From Halobacillus naozhouensis (GTDB taxonomy: Bacteria; Bacillota; Bacilli; Bacillales; Halobacillaceae), in NCBI RefSeq assembly GCF_029714185.1, contig NZ_CP121671.1:1922001-1986000 (forward strand): 64,000 bases of DNA. Direction: 5' to 3'. The first letter of the stretch is position 1. Each line of letters begins with the position of its first letter. The notes beneath the pieces are model-generated. The model was not told the DNA's origin, searched no databases, and worked only from the letters and a program-made list of their open reading frames with translations. A program made the translations under genes and the position numbers. Positions 41,520 through 50,286 of the stretch are shown here, in pieces.

Positions 41520-43394
41520 ATGAGCCTAAGTCCTTCCCCTTTATTTAAAGCATTTCATCAGACAGCTGCGTTAAAATCAGAGCAGCCGCCTAAAGTTGGA
41601 CACATTGTAGCGGGAAGGATGGTTAAGCAACTTCCTGAACAGCGAGCGCTGGTGCAGGTGGGAAACCGTCAGTTTGCCGTTCAGCTCGAAGCTCCGTTAC
41701 ATCAGGGGAAAAGGTATTTGTTTCAAGTAACAGCGGTTGGTGATGTATTAACATGGAAAGTGCTTTCTGAACAGGCTGCAGTGATCAAGCCGAATGCGAT
41801 TGGCAGTCTGTTAAAGCAATTAGGGGTAAGAGCGACGAAACGCAATACGGACTTTCTGCTGCAGCTGATGCAGCAGGGTGTTTCATTTACTAAAAAAGAT
41901 CTTTCCTTTGCCTTCCATACATTGCAAAAGCATAAAGGCAGCAGCATGGCTACCGAAACATTGCTACACATGTTTCGGAGACAATTACCGATAAAACCAG
42001 GAGTATTTTCCGCCCTCATGACAAGGCAGAGTATGTCTTTGACAGATCAGCTTGGGCGAATTTATGAGCAACTCCTTCAATCAAAAGAAGCTTCTCAACA
42101 GCGTCTTCCTGACTTAATTGGATTACTTTCAGGAAAACAAACTGCACACAGCTTTAAGGAAGAAGCATTAACAAGACTATTATCTGACATGGAGAAAGGG
42201 AATAAGACTACCTTTCTCTTGTTTAAACAAGCCGGTATCGTTGGCAGACAAGTCAGTTTTGAACAATTTCATAAAAGTTTCCAGCGTTTAATTCAACCAC
42301 ACATGAAGGCTGGACAGGTTAGAGAGACGCACGTAAAAAACTTAATAAACTCCGGCATATCGATCCCGTATACAAGTTCCGGTCAACAGGCTGAAGCTGA
42401 CTTACAAAAGCTGTTTGCCCAGCAGCTGTCATTGTCAACAAAAGAGTTGATGATGGTCAGAGAGTGGAGCAAGCAATTAGGAAGGGCATTTACCAAGGAA
42501 CAACTAGCAGACAGTTCCGGTCAGAGCAGGTTACAAACACAATTTCAAGCGCTTTCTTTAGCCGGGGTACTAAAGAAACTAGCTCCTTACCTCGGGTCTC
42601 AAACGATGGAGGTCCTCTCAGACATCTCGCAAAATCCATCGACAAGTTCTGCTAAGACGTCGCATGCTTTAACAGCCTTAGAGAGTATGTTGTCCAGACA
42701 GGTTCCTGATTCAATGAAAGCCGCTTTAGTGGAGTGGATGGTCCGACTGCAAACACTGCAGGCTAATATGGGCGGGAAAGAGACATTTCTTGCCAAAATA
42801 AAGCTGATGCATCTGCTTTCCGGAATCAATCATGAATCCCATGTAAAAGCTGGTTTGCAAGGGCAAAATCACTCGACACAAGAGGAAACCGTGAAATCTA
42901 TGCTGCTGCAGCATGTTCAGGAAAATCTGTCAAAAAGCTATGACACAGCCAGGCAGCTTATCCAGCTCCTGAGTGGTATTCAACTTGTCTCCCAGCAGGA
43001 AACTGGGCAAATGCTTCAACTTGCTTTTACTTTTCCGGGGGACTTGCTGAAACTGGACCAGGACATCCAAATGAACATGGAAGGAAAGAAGAATAAGGAT
43101 GGCGAGATTGACCCAGACTCCTGCCATATTATGTTTTTCTTGCGATTAAAGAATTTAAAGGATACAGTCATTGATTTGTCTATTGTTGAACGTCGGGTAG
43201 CGGTTACGATTTATAATCAAATGGAAGCAGCTGAGCCGATTGCCAACGGCCATAAGACAATGGTAAAAGACGGGTTGGAGAAATTAGGTTATGAATTGTC
43301 ATCGCTTAGAGTAAAGCAATCCAATGAACAGCACGATGTCCAGCAAAGTTCATCTCCACATCATGATTATAAGGGAGTCGATATTCGTATATGA
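41520..43394 (+). CDS. ylqG: YlqG-like protein with FliK-type C-terminus
   Basis: This 624-residue Gln/Lys/Leu-rich protein has no signal peptide or membrane segment. Most of it is helical and poorly conserved; the last 110 residues (LQLAFTFPGDLLKL, CHIMFFLRLKNLKDTVIDLSIVERRVAVTIYNQ, then KDGLEKLGYELSSLRVK) follow the pattern of the FliK hook-length-control C-terminal domain. The position between rnhB and a FlhB-C-like gene is that of B. subtilis ylqG, a gene of unknown function. AAAGGAGG precedes the ATG, and its stop overlaps the next start by four bases, which suggests the two products act together. A role in substrate switching of flagellar export is inference. Confidence 0.7.
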   Translation: MSLSPSPLFKAFHQTAALKSEQPPKVGHIVAGRMVKQLPEQRALVQVGNRQFAVQLEAPLHQGKRYLFQVTAVGDVLTWKVLSEQAAVIKPNAIGSLLKQLGVRATKRNTDFLLQLMQQGVSFTKKDLSFAFHTLQKHKGSSMATETLLHMFRRQLPIKPGVFSALMTRQSMSLTDQLGRIYEQLLQSKEASQQRLPDLIGLLSGKQTAHSFKEEALTRLLSDMEKGNKTTFLLFKQAGIVGRQVSFEQFHKSFQRLIQPHMKAGQVRETHVKNLINSGISIPYTSSGQQAEADLQKLFAQQLSLSTKELMMVREWSKQLGRAFTKEQLADSSGQSRLQTQFQALSLAGVLKKLAPYLGSQTMEVLSDISQNPSTSSAKTSHALTALESMLSRQVPDSMKAALVEWMVRLQTLQANMGGKETFLAKIKLMHLLSGINHESHVKAGLQGQNHSTQEETVKSMLLQHVQENLSKSYDTARQLIQLLSGIQLVSQQETGQMLQLAFTFPGDLLKLDQDIQMNMEGKKNKDGEIDPDSCHIMFFLRLKNLKDTVIDLSIVERRVAVTIYNQMEAAEPIANGHKTMVKDGLEKLGYELSSLRVKQSNEQHDVQQSSSPHHDYKGVDIRI

Positions 43395-43663
43395 AGTACA
43401 AACGTAAAGAAGCGATCGCGCTTGGTTATCAGGAAGTAAGGGATGATGCTCCACAAGTACTGGCCAAGGGGAAAGGTATTGTAGCGGATAACATTTTAGA
43501 AAAAGCAAGGAAAAACAATGTGCCCATCCAGGAGGATGCAACATTAGTTGAACTGCTGTCCGAATTAAATATTAACGAACACATTCCTGAAGAATTATAT
43601 CATGTAGTCGCAGAAGTATTTGCATTTATTTACCGTACGGATCAGGAAATGGAAAAGAACTAA
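43391..43663 (+). CDS. ylqH: Stand-alone FlhB C-terminal domain-like protein (YlqH)
   Basis: This 90-residue protein matches the cytoplasmic part of FlhB that remains after autocleavage at Asn-Pro-Thr-His: AIALGYQEVRDDAPQVLAKGKGIVADNILEKARKNNVPI, then LVELLSELNINEHIPEELYHVVAEVFAFIYR. The NPTH site and the membrane domain are absent, and the sequence starts almost exactly at the point after the cleavage site. It overlaps ylqG by ATGA. Related stand-alone proteins are known as FlhX in Helicobacter pylori, where they can take over part of the FlhB function. The family is clear; the role in this organism is not. Confidence 0.85.
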   Translation: MKYKRKEAIALGYQEVRDDAPQVLAKGKGIVADNILEKARKNNVPIQEDATLVELLSELNINEHIPEELYHVVAEVFAFIYRTDQEMEKN

Positions 43664-43724
43664 GTCTACATAACCTGATGAGGGTAAACTAATGAACGAC
43701 TTTCGACATAAAGAGAGGTTACTG

Positions 43725-43754
43725 TGGACAATTGACAGCGTTTTTTTATACAAT
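43725..43754 (+). promoter_or_regulatory. Sigma-A promoter of sucCD
   Basis: TGGACA (43725-43730), 18-base spacer, TACAAT (43749-43754), about 35 bases before sucC. A TTGACA at 43733-43738 lies inside the spacer and is too close to the -10 box to pair with it. Confidence 0.6.
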
Positions 43755-43788
43755 GGGAATGCAGTGAAATTTGATGGGAGGATGAAAC

Positions 43789-44949
43789 ATGAACATTCAC
43801 GAGTATCAAGGAAAACAAATTATGCGCGATTTTGGCGTATCAGTGCCAAATGGCCATGTGGCTTATACCGTAGATGAAGCTGTTGATGCAGCTAAGAAGC
43901 TGGGGAGCGATGTCACAGTTGTAAAAGCACAGATCCACGCAGGCGGACGCGGAAAAGCCGGCGGTGTTAAGATTGCTAAAAATCTTGATGAAGTGCGTAC
44001 ATACGCAAATGAAATCTTAGGTAAGAATCTAGTAACCCATCAGACCGGACCAGAAGGGAAAGAAGTAAAGCGTTTACTGATCGAAGAAGGCTGCGACATT
44101 AAGAGCGAATACTATGTCGGACTTGTATTAGATCGTGCCACGAGTAAAGTAACGATGATGGCTTCTGAAGAAGGCGGAACTGAAATTGAAGAGGTAGCAG
44201 AGGAAACACCTGAGAAGATCTTTAAAGAGGTGATCGACCCTGTTACCGGATTGACACCATTCCAGGCGCGTCGTTTGGCGTTTAATATTAATATTCCTAA
44301 AGAATCATTAGGCAAAGCTGTGAAGTTTATGCTGGGTCTTTATGATGTTTTTGTGAAAAAAGATTGCTCGATTGCAGAAATTAACCCGCTTGTAACGACT
44401 GGCGACGGAGACGTATTGGCACTTGACTCTAAGCTGAACTTTGATGATAATGCCTTGTTCCGTCAGAAAGACGTTGCGGAACTACGCGACCTTGAAGAAG
44501 AAGATCCAAAAGAAGTAGAAGCGTCTAAATATGACCTCAGCTACATTGCTTTAGATGGTAATATCGGCTGTATGGTTAATGGTGCCGGACTTGCTATGGC
44601 GACAATGGATACGATTAAGCATTATAGTGGCGATCCTGCCAACTTCCTAGATGTAGGCGGCGGAGCTACTACTGAAAAAGTAACCGAAGCATTTAAGATT
44701 ATTTTATCTGATGACAATGTGAAAGGTATTTTCGTTAACATTTTCGGTGGCATTATGAAGTGTGACATTATCGCTGAAGGTGTTGTCGAAGCCACGAAAC
44801 AGATTGGATTAACACTTCCGCTTGTCGTGCGTCTTGAAGGCACGAACGTTGAAGCTGGTAAGAAGATCCTTGAAGAGTCTGGATTAAATATTACGTCTGC
44901 TGACTCCATGGCAGATGGCGCTCAAAAAATCGTAGAACTAGTTAAGTAG
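43789..44949 (+). CDS. sucC: Succinyl-CoA synthetase, beta subunit (ADP-forming)
   Basis: The 386-residue beta subunit grasps nucleotide and contributes to the tricarboxylic acid cycle step between succinyl-CoA and succinate with substrate-level phosphorylation. It starts NIHEYQGKQIMRDFGV and has the ATP-grasp elements (VKAQIHAGGRGKAGGVK, IAEINPLV, DSKLNFDDNA) and MVNGAGLAMATMD, FLDVGGGA, NIFGGIMKCD. GGGAGGATG precedes the ATG. It is followed by sucD 17 bases later. Confidence 0.97.
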   Translation: MNIHEYQGKQIMRDFGVSVPNGHVAYTVDEAVDAAKKLGSDVTVVKAQIHAGGRGKAGGVKIAKNLDEVRTYANEILGKNLVTHQTGPEGKEVKRLLIEEGCDIKSEYYVGLVLDRATSKVTMMASEEGGTEIEEVAEETPEKIFKEVIDPVTGLTPFQARRLAFNINIPKESLGKAVKFMLGLYDVFVKKDCSIAEINPLVTTGDGDVLALDSKLNFDDNALFRQKDVAELRDLEEEDPKEVEASKYDLSYIALDGNIGCMVNGAGLAMATMDTIKHYSGDPANFLDVGGGATTEKVTEAFKIILSDDNVKGIFVNIFGGIMKCDIIAEGVVEATKQIGLTLPLVVRLEGTNVEAGKKILEESGLNITSADSMADGAQKIVELVK

Positions 44950-44966
44950 GAAAGGCGGGGAATCTG

Positions 44967-45869
44967 ATGAGTGTATATATTAATAAAGATACAAAAGTTA
45001 TTGTGCAAGGAATTACAGGCTCTACAGCTTTATTCCATACAAAACAGATGGTTGAATACGGTACACAAATCGTTGGTGGAGTAACGCCTGGTAAAGGCGG
45101 TACCGAAGTGGAAGGAATTCCAGTATTTAATACGGTTTCTGAAGCAGTTGAAAAAACAGGTGCCAATGCATCTGTCATTTACGTGCCTGCTCCATTTGCT
45201 GCTGACGCTATAATGGAAGCAACAGATGCAGACATGGATTTGGCGATTTGCATCACTGAACATATTCCAGTTATGGATATGGTAAAAGTTAAACGTTATA
45301 TGGAAGGGAAGAGAACTCGCCTAGTTGGGCCAAACTGCCCAGGAGTGATTACCCCTGATGAATGTAAAATTGGTATTATGCCTGGATATATCCATAAAAA
45401 AGGTCATGTAGGAGTAGTCTCTCGTTCTGGTACCCTTACGTATGAAGCAGTTCATCAATTGTCTGAAGCCGGAGTAGGACAATCTACTGCTGTAGGAATC
45501 GGCGGAGACCCTGTAAATGGGACAGACTTCATTGACGTGCTAAAAGCCTTTAATGAAGATGCAGATACAGAAGCAGTGATTATGATTGGTGAAATCGGCG
45601 GTACAGCTGAAGAAGAAGCTGCAGAATGGGTGAAAGAAAACATGGATAAGCCGGTTGTCGGCTTTATCGGCGGACGTACAGCTCCTCCAGGAAAACGCAT
45701 GGGCCACGCTGGTGCGATTATTTCCGGTGGTAAAGGGACTGCCGATGAAAAGATCCGGGTTATGAATGAGTGCGGAATCGAAGTTGCAGAAACACCATCT
45801 GTGATGGGTGAAACGCTGATCAATGTTTTGAAAAAAGAAAACTTGTATGAAAAATGTAAAACACATTAA
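44967..45869 (+). CDS. sucD: Succinyl-CoA synthetase, alpha subunit
   Basis: The 300-residue alpha subunit binds CoA through an N-terminal Rossmann domain (VQGITGSTALFHTKQMVEYG) and carries the phosphorylated His in GHAGAIISGGKGTADEKI. It also shows GPNCPGVI and GIGGDPVNGTDF. It forms the sucCD operon and is followed by a terminator. Confidence 0.97.
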   Translation: MSVYINKDTKVIVQGITGSTALFHTKQMVEYGTQIVGGVTPGKGGTEVEGIPVFNTVSEAVEKTGANASVIYVPAPFAADAIMEATDADMDLAICITEHIPVMDMVKVKRYMEGKRTRLVGPNCPGVITPDECKIGIMPGYIHKKGHVGVVSRSGTLTYEAVHQLSEAGVGQSTAVGIGGDPVNGTDFIDVLKAFNEDADTEAVIMIGEIGGTAEEEAAEWVKENMDKPVVGFIGGRTAPPGKRMGHAGAIISGGKGTADEKIRVMNECGIEVAETPSVMGETLINVLKKENLYEKCKTH

Positions 45870-45884
45870 TCATTCAATGTAAGG

Positions 45885-45918
45885 GAGAACTGCGCTTATC
45901 CGGCGCAGTTCTCTTTAT
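45885..45918 (+). terminator. Terminator after sucD
   Basis: GAGAACTGCGC (45885-45895) pairs perfectly with GCGCAGTTCTC (45903-45913), followed by TTTA. Confidence 0.85.
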
Positions 45919-45946
45919 CCTATTAACAAAAGAAAGAGGCTGATAG

Positions 45947-46828
45947 ATGAACACGTTCAGGCAACATTTAATCCGTTTACATGACTGTCCGTATGTGACA
46001 CGTAAGTTACTAAGAACTTGGTTAAAGGAAGACCCCAGCTTATCTGATCTCCTGATAATTTCCCCTAAAGAGATAGCTTCTATCCTTCAAATAACACAAG
46101 AAAAAGCCCGGTCGATTTACATCTACCTTCATGATTCAACTATAATGAAGAAACTCGACATAAATGAACATAAATACAAATGTGTGACTTATTTTGACGA
46201 AGAGTATCCTGCTTTATTGAAAATCATTCCTGACCCTCCTCTCGTCCTTTATACACTTGGCGACATAGAGCTGTTGCAACATCCTTTAACACTTAGTGTA
46301 GTCGGAACACGGACACCATCGAAATATGCCTTTCCCGCTATGAAGCAAATTCTCCTCCCTCTCATTCAATCTAATTTCTGTCTTGTAAGCGGTATGGCTG
46401 TCGGGGTTGATCAGCACGCCCATCAATTAGCTGTGCAGCATAAAGGTACTACTATAGCTGTGATGGGATCAGGCTTTGAACAGCTTTATCCGAGAAACAA
46501 TCTGCCATTATTTACACATTTGTGCGAACATCACCTGGTTATTAGCGAATATCCCCCTGACCGGCCGCCAAGAAAGTTTCATTTCCCGGAACGAAATCGG
46601 ATTATCTCCGGACTATCTGAGGCTACACTTGTGATTGAGGCAAGACTAAAAAGTGGTTCACTCATTACTGTAGATCAGGCTCTTGAACAAGGACGGGAAG
46701 TTTTGTCATTGCCAGGATCGATTGGAAGCAGTACAAGTGAAGGATGCCATGCCATTATTCAGGAAGGAGCACGGCTGGTTCAGAGCCATCAGGATGTTCT
46801 GTCAGCCTATAGGGAAAAAATTAATTAA
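45947..46828 (+). CDS. dprA: DNA processing protein DprA
   Basis: DprA protects incoming single-stranded DNA during transformation and loads RecA. The 293-residue protein has a short N-terminal helical domain and the Rossmann-like core: PPLVLYTLGD, SVVGTRTPSKYA, LVSGMAVGVDQHAHQLA, IAVMGSGFEQLYPRNN, and RNRIISGLSEATLVIEA. GAAAGAGG precedes ATG. It suggests the capacity for DNA uptake, although other competence genes are not in this window. The usual partner topA follows. Confidence 0.94.
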   Translation: MNTFRQHLIRLHDCPYVTRKLLRTWLKEDPSLSDLLIISPKEIASILQITQEKARSIYIYLHDSTIMKKLDINEHKYKCVTYFDEEYPALLKIIPDPPLVLYTLGDIELLQHPLTLSVVGTRTPSKYAFPAMKQILLPLIQSNFCLVSGMAVGVDQHAHQLAVQHKGTTIAVMGSGFEQLYPRNNLPLFTHLCEHHLVISEYPPDRPPRKFHFPERNRIISGLSEATLVIEARLKSGSLITVDQALEQGREVLSLPGSIGSSTSEGCHAIIQEGARLVQSHQDVLSAYREKIN

Positions 46829-46897
46829 TCTTCCTGAAAATTGCATTTTGACAAAGGTTCATTCCCCTTGAAAACGAAAAAAATAAACCGGTGAAGT

Positions 46898-46926
46898 TTG
46901 ACAAACGGTTTCATTGTATTTAATAA
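46898..46926 (+). promoter_or_regulatory. Sigma-A promoter of topA
   Basis: A perfect TTGACA (46898-46903), 17-base spacer and TAATAA (46921-46926), about 60 bases before the topA start. Confidence 0.7.
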
Positions 46927-46987
46927 TAGGGAAGATTTATAAAACGAAAAGGCAAAACTGAAATACACCTCTATGGGAGGAACCTAA

Positions 46988-49063
46988 ATGGCAGACTATC
47001 TTGTAATTGTTGAATCACCAGCAAAAGCAAAAACAATTGAACGTTATCTCGGAAAAAAATATAAAGTAAAGGCTTCACTTGGACACGTACGTGACCTTCC
47101 CAGAAGTCAGATGGGTGTAAATGTAGAAGAGGAATTTGAACCAAAGTATATTACGATTCGCGGAAAAGGGCCTGTTTTAAAAGAACTAAAGGCCGCAGCT
47201 AAGAAAGCGAAACGCGTTTATCTGGCAGCTGACCCCGATCGTGAAGGGGAAGCCATTGCCTGGCACTTGGCACATAGCTTAGACATTGATGATCAGTCAA
47301 AGTGCCGTGTCGTGTTTAATGAGATCACCAAAGAAGCGATTAAAGATTCGTTTAAACAACCGCGCTCGATTGATTCTCATTTAGTAGATGCCCAGCAGGC
47401 AAGACGGATTTTAGACCGGCTCGTTGGGTACAACATCAGTCCGATTCTGTGGAAAAAGGTTAAAAAAGGACTGAGTGCAGGCCGTGTTCAATCCGTGGCT
47501 GTAAAAATTATCATCGATCGTGAAAATGAAATTAAAAATTTCAAGCCTGAAGAATACTGGACGATCGAAGCGGATTTTTTCAAAGGCAAAGAAACCTTTG
47601 AAGGAGCTTTTTACGGAATAGATGGAAAAAAGAAAGAATTAAAAACGAAAGAGGATGTAGAAGCCGTTCAAAAGAAGCTTAAAGGTGATGAGTACTCGAT
47701 TGATAAGGTAAATAAGCGGGAACGTAAACGAAACCCATCTTTACCTTTCACCACCTCTTCTCTACAACAGGAAGCAGCGAGAAAGCTCAACTTTAGAGCC
47801 AAAAAGACAATGATGCTTGCCCAGCAGCTTTATGAAGGGATTGATCTTGGGGGTAAACAGGGTACAGCAGGTTTAATCACTTATATGCGTACAGATTCCA
47901 CTAGACTTTCCAACACGGCTAAGGAAGAAGCAAAGAATTACATTGAGTCCACTTTTGGCAAAGAATTTTTAGGAAAAGGAAAAGCCTCTAAAAAACAAGA
48001 AGGGGCACAGGACGCACACGAAGCGATCCGGCCGACAAGTGCTTCCCGTGATCCGAAATCGATGAAGAGTGCGTTATCAAGAGATCAGCATCGTCTCTAT
48101 AAGCTCATTTGGGAGCGGTTTATCTCAAGTCAAATGGCACCAGCTGTCCTTGACACGATGACTGTTCACTTGTTGAATCAAGGGGTAGAATTCAGAGCAA
48201 CCGGCTCAAAAGTTAAATTCAAAGGATTTATGAAGGTTTATATCGAAGGCAATGATGATAATAAAAAAGAGAAAGATAAAATGCTTCCTAAGCTTGAAGA
48301 AGGAATGACGGTGAAGGCGAAGGACATTAAACCGAATCAACACTTTACCCAGCCGCCGCCGCGATATACGGAAGCACGTTTAGTAAAAACGCTGGAGGAG
48401 CTCGGCATTGGCCGGCCTTCCACTTATGCTCCGACGCTTGATGTTATCCAGCGGCGAGGCTATGTTGCCCTTGATAATAAACGATTCGTTCCAACTGAGC
48501 TTGGGGAAATTGTTCTGGAAGCACTCAAAGAGTACTTTCCGGAAATCATCGATGCCGGCTTTACGAAAGAAATGGAAGATGACCTCGACTCCATTGAAGA
48601 AGGAAAAAGTAATTGGGTATCGGTTATTTCCGAATTTTATCAGGAATTCGAACCAAGACTGGAAAAGGCAGAAAAAGAAATGGAAGAGGTCGAAATTAAA
48701 GACGAACCTGCGGGAATTGATTGTGAAAAATGCGGACATGAAATGGTTTATAAAATGGGTCGATACGGAAAGTTTTTAGCCTGCTCGAACTTTCCGGATT
48801 GTCGAAATACGAAGCCGATTCTTAAAACGGTTGGCGTTACCTGTCCTAAATGTAACGAAGGAGAGGTCGTAGAAAGAAAGAGCAAGAAGAATCGTAAATT
48901 CTATGGATGTGATCGGTATCCTGAGTGCGACTTTATTTCCTGGGATAAGCCGATTTCAAGACCTTGTCCACGATGTGAATCACTGCTGGTTGAAAAACGC
49001 TCCAAGAAAGGAACGCAAATCCAATGTACGGAGTGTGACTACAAAGAGCAGCCGCAATCTTAA
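46988..49063 (+). CDS. topA: DNA topoisomerase I
   Basis: TopA relaxes negative supercoils. The 691-residue type IA enzyme has the N-terminal TOPRIM domain (LVIVESPAKAKTIERYLG, AADPDREGEAIAWHLA), the catalytic Tyr in TYMRTDSTRLS, and three C-terminal zinc-binding segments with paired cysteines (CEKCGHEM...C...C, CPKCNEGE...C...C, CPRCESLL...C...C). GGGAGGA precedes ATG. In B. subtilis trmFO follows; here it does not. Confidence 0.97.
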   Translation: MADYLVIVESPAKAKTIERYLGKKYKVKASLGHVRDLPRSQMGVNVEEEFEPKYITIRGKGPVLKELKAAAKKAKRVYLAADPDREGEAIAWHLAHSLDIDDQSKCRVVFNEITKEAIKDSFKQPRSIDSHLVDAQQARRILDRLVGYNISPILWKKVKKGLSAGRVQSVAVKIIIDRENEIKNFKPEEYWTIEADFFKGKETFEGAFYGIDGKKKELKTKEDVEAVQKKLKGDEYSIDKVNKRERKRNPSLPFTTSSLQQEAARKLNFRAKKTMMLAQQLYEGIDLGGKQGTAGLITYMRTDSTRLSNTAKEEAKNYIESTFGKEFLGKGKASKKQEGAQDAHEAIRPTSASRDPKSMKSALSRDQHRLYKLIWERFISSQMAPAVLDTMTVHLLNQGVEFRATGSKVKFKGFMKVYIEGNDDNKKEKDKMLPKLEEGMTVKAKDIKPNQHFTQPPPRYTEARLVKTLEELGIGRPSTYAPTLDVIQRRGYVALDNKRFVPTELGEIVLEALKEYFPEIIDAGFTKEMEDDLDSIEEGKSNWVSVISEFYQEFEPRLEKAEKEMEEVEIKDEPAGIDCEKCGHEMVYKMGRYGKFLACSNFPDCRNTKPILKTVGVTCPKCNEGEVVERKSKKNRKFYGCDRYPECDFISWDKPISRPCPRCESLLVEKRSKKGTQIQCTECDYKEQPQS

Positions 49064-49091
49064 CTTAATGACCCGCATTTCGCTTTAATAA

Positions 49092-49133
49092 GGGCCAGCA
49101 GCTGGAATTTCAGCTGCTGGCCCTGCTTTTTTT
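49092..49133 (+). terminator. Terminator after topA
   Basis: GGGCCAGCAGCTG (49092-49104) pairs perfectly with CAGCTGCTGGCCC (49111-49123), followed by TGCTTTTTTT. Confidence 0.92.
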
Positions 49134-49142
49134 ATAAATGAA

Positions 49143-49171
49143 TTGACACAAGTCTTAGAGACGGCTATAAT
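49143..49171 (+). promoter_or_regulatory. Perfect consensus sigma-A promoter upstream of xerC (P1)
   Basis: TTGACA (49143-49148), 17-base spacer, TATAAT (49166-49171): all twelve consensus bases and the optimal spacing. It begins directly after the topA terminator and about 190 bases before xerC. Confidence 0.85.
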
Positions 49172-49194
49172 TACGGTTTGGTAAGTATGTTTAC

Positions 49195-49222
49195 TTGACA
49201 GCTAAATAGGTTATTCTAATAA
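49195..49222 (+). promoter_or_regulatory. Second promoter upstream of xerC (P2)
   Basis: TTGACA (49195-49200), 16-base spacer, TAATAA (49217-49222). Confidence 0.55.
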
Positions 49223-49312
49223 GTAGCCTTACATAAAATGACTCCTGTGCGGTTGTTCAAGATAAAAGTGTTGGAAACAATTCAGAATTTTGTTACAGTT
49301 TTATTAAAGCCA

Positions 49313-49342
49313 TTGTGATTCATAGGATAGTTGTGGTAAAAT
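49313..49342 (+). promoter_or_regulatory. Third promoter, proximal to xerC (P3)
   Basis: TTGTGA (49313-49318), 18-base spacer, TAAAAT (49337-49342), leaving only about 20 bases to the xerC start, so this is likely the main start for the gene. Confidence 0.55.
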
Positions 49343-49367
49343 TTAAGCGCCTTTGCGGGGGTGAACT

Positions 49368-50273
49368 ATGGCAAAACTGACTGAATATAAACGATTATTT
49401 TTAGAATATCTCCAAATCGAAAAGAATGCGTCTCCATTAACAGTAAGACATTATGGTGATGATATCACAGCGTTTTTTGCTTTTCTGGAGTCAGAATCAA
49501 TTAAGTCGTTAGAGGATGTTGACTACTCGGTGATCCGAGTATATCTCACGAAGCTTTATGAGGAAAACATGGCCCGTAAAAGTATGGCCAGGAAGATTTC
49601 TTCGTTGCGGAGCTTTTACCGGTTTTTAGAACGTGAAGAATTTGTGAAACATAATCCATTTGTAAACGTAAAACTACCTAAGAAAGATCAGCTGATTCCG
49701 GAGTTTTTTTATGAAGAAGAACTGAACCTGTTGTTTTCTGTCAGTGACTGCTCTACAGCTCTGGGACAGAGAAACCAAGCTATTCTTGAGCTGCTGTATG
49801 GTACAGGGATACGGGTGAGTGAATGTGTGCAGCTAGAAGAATCTCACATCGATTTTTCGCTTTCGACTTTACTCGTGTATGGAAAAGGCAGAAAAGAAAG
49901 GTATGTTCCATTCGGCCAATTTGCGGGGGAAGCACTGCGAAACTATCTCAGCCATGCCCGGCCCCTATTAGTTAAAAAAGCCCGGCCTGTGGAGAAGTTG
50001 TTCGTAAACGCAAAAGGCGGACCACTTACAGCACGAGGGGTGCGCTTGATCCTGGATAAGATGGTAAAGGAAGCAGCGTTAACTGTAGATATCCACCCCC
50101 ATAAATTAAGACACTCTTTTGCGACTCATTTATTGAATGCAGGGGCAGATTTACGTTCAGTTCAGGAGTTACTCGGGCATGAGCATTTATCGTCGACACA
50201 AATTTACACTCATGTAACGAAAGACAGGCTTCAGCAGGTGTATATGAATAGCCATCCGCGAGCCAATAAGTAA
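49368..50273 (+). CDS. xerC: Tyrosine recombinase XerC (CodV)
   Basis: With XerD this enzyme resolves chromosome dimers at dif. The 301-residue protein has the N-terminal SAM-like core-binding domain (about 8-90) and the catalytic set: Arg in GTGIRVSECVQL, Lys in YGKGRKERYVPF, HxxR in HPHKLRHSFATHLL, His in LGHEHLSSTQIY and the nucleophile Tyr in IYTHVTKDRL. It starts the xerC-hslV-hslU-codY order known as the codV operon of B. subtilis. Confidence 0.95.
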   Translation: MAKLTEYKRLFLEYLQIEKNASPLTVRHYGDDITAFFAFLESESIKSLEDVDYSVIRVYLTKLYEENMARKSMARKISSLRSFYRFLEREEFVKHNPFVNVKLPKKDQLIPEFFYEEELNLLFSVSDCSTALGQRNQAILELLYGTGIRVSECVQLEESHIDFSLSTLLVYGKGRKERYVPFGQFAGEALRNYLSHARPLLVKKARPVEKLFVNAKGGPLTARGVRLILDKMVKEAALTVDIHPHKLRHSFATHLLNAGADLRSVQELLGHEHLSSTQIYTHVTKDRLQQVYMNSHPRANK

Positions 50274-50286
50274 CGAGGTGATGTTA

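Larger units (their letters stand above)
49064..49367. other. Intergenic region topA-xerC (trmFO position)
   Basis: Besides the topA terminator the region carries three successive sigma-A-type promoters pointing to xerC (separate entries) and no open frame of note. After the first promoter a short hairpin AAGTA-TGTT-TACTT is possible. No remnant of trmFO is recognisable. Confidence 0.6.

Noticed and set aside
43733..43738. TTGACA before sucC as -35 box
   Set aside because: It is only 10 bases from the TACAAT box; TGGACA further upstream has the correct spacing.
45455..45823. 122-codon antisense open frame within sucD
   Set aside because: Shadow of a highly conserved gene, no translation signals.
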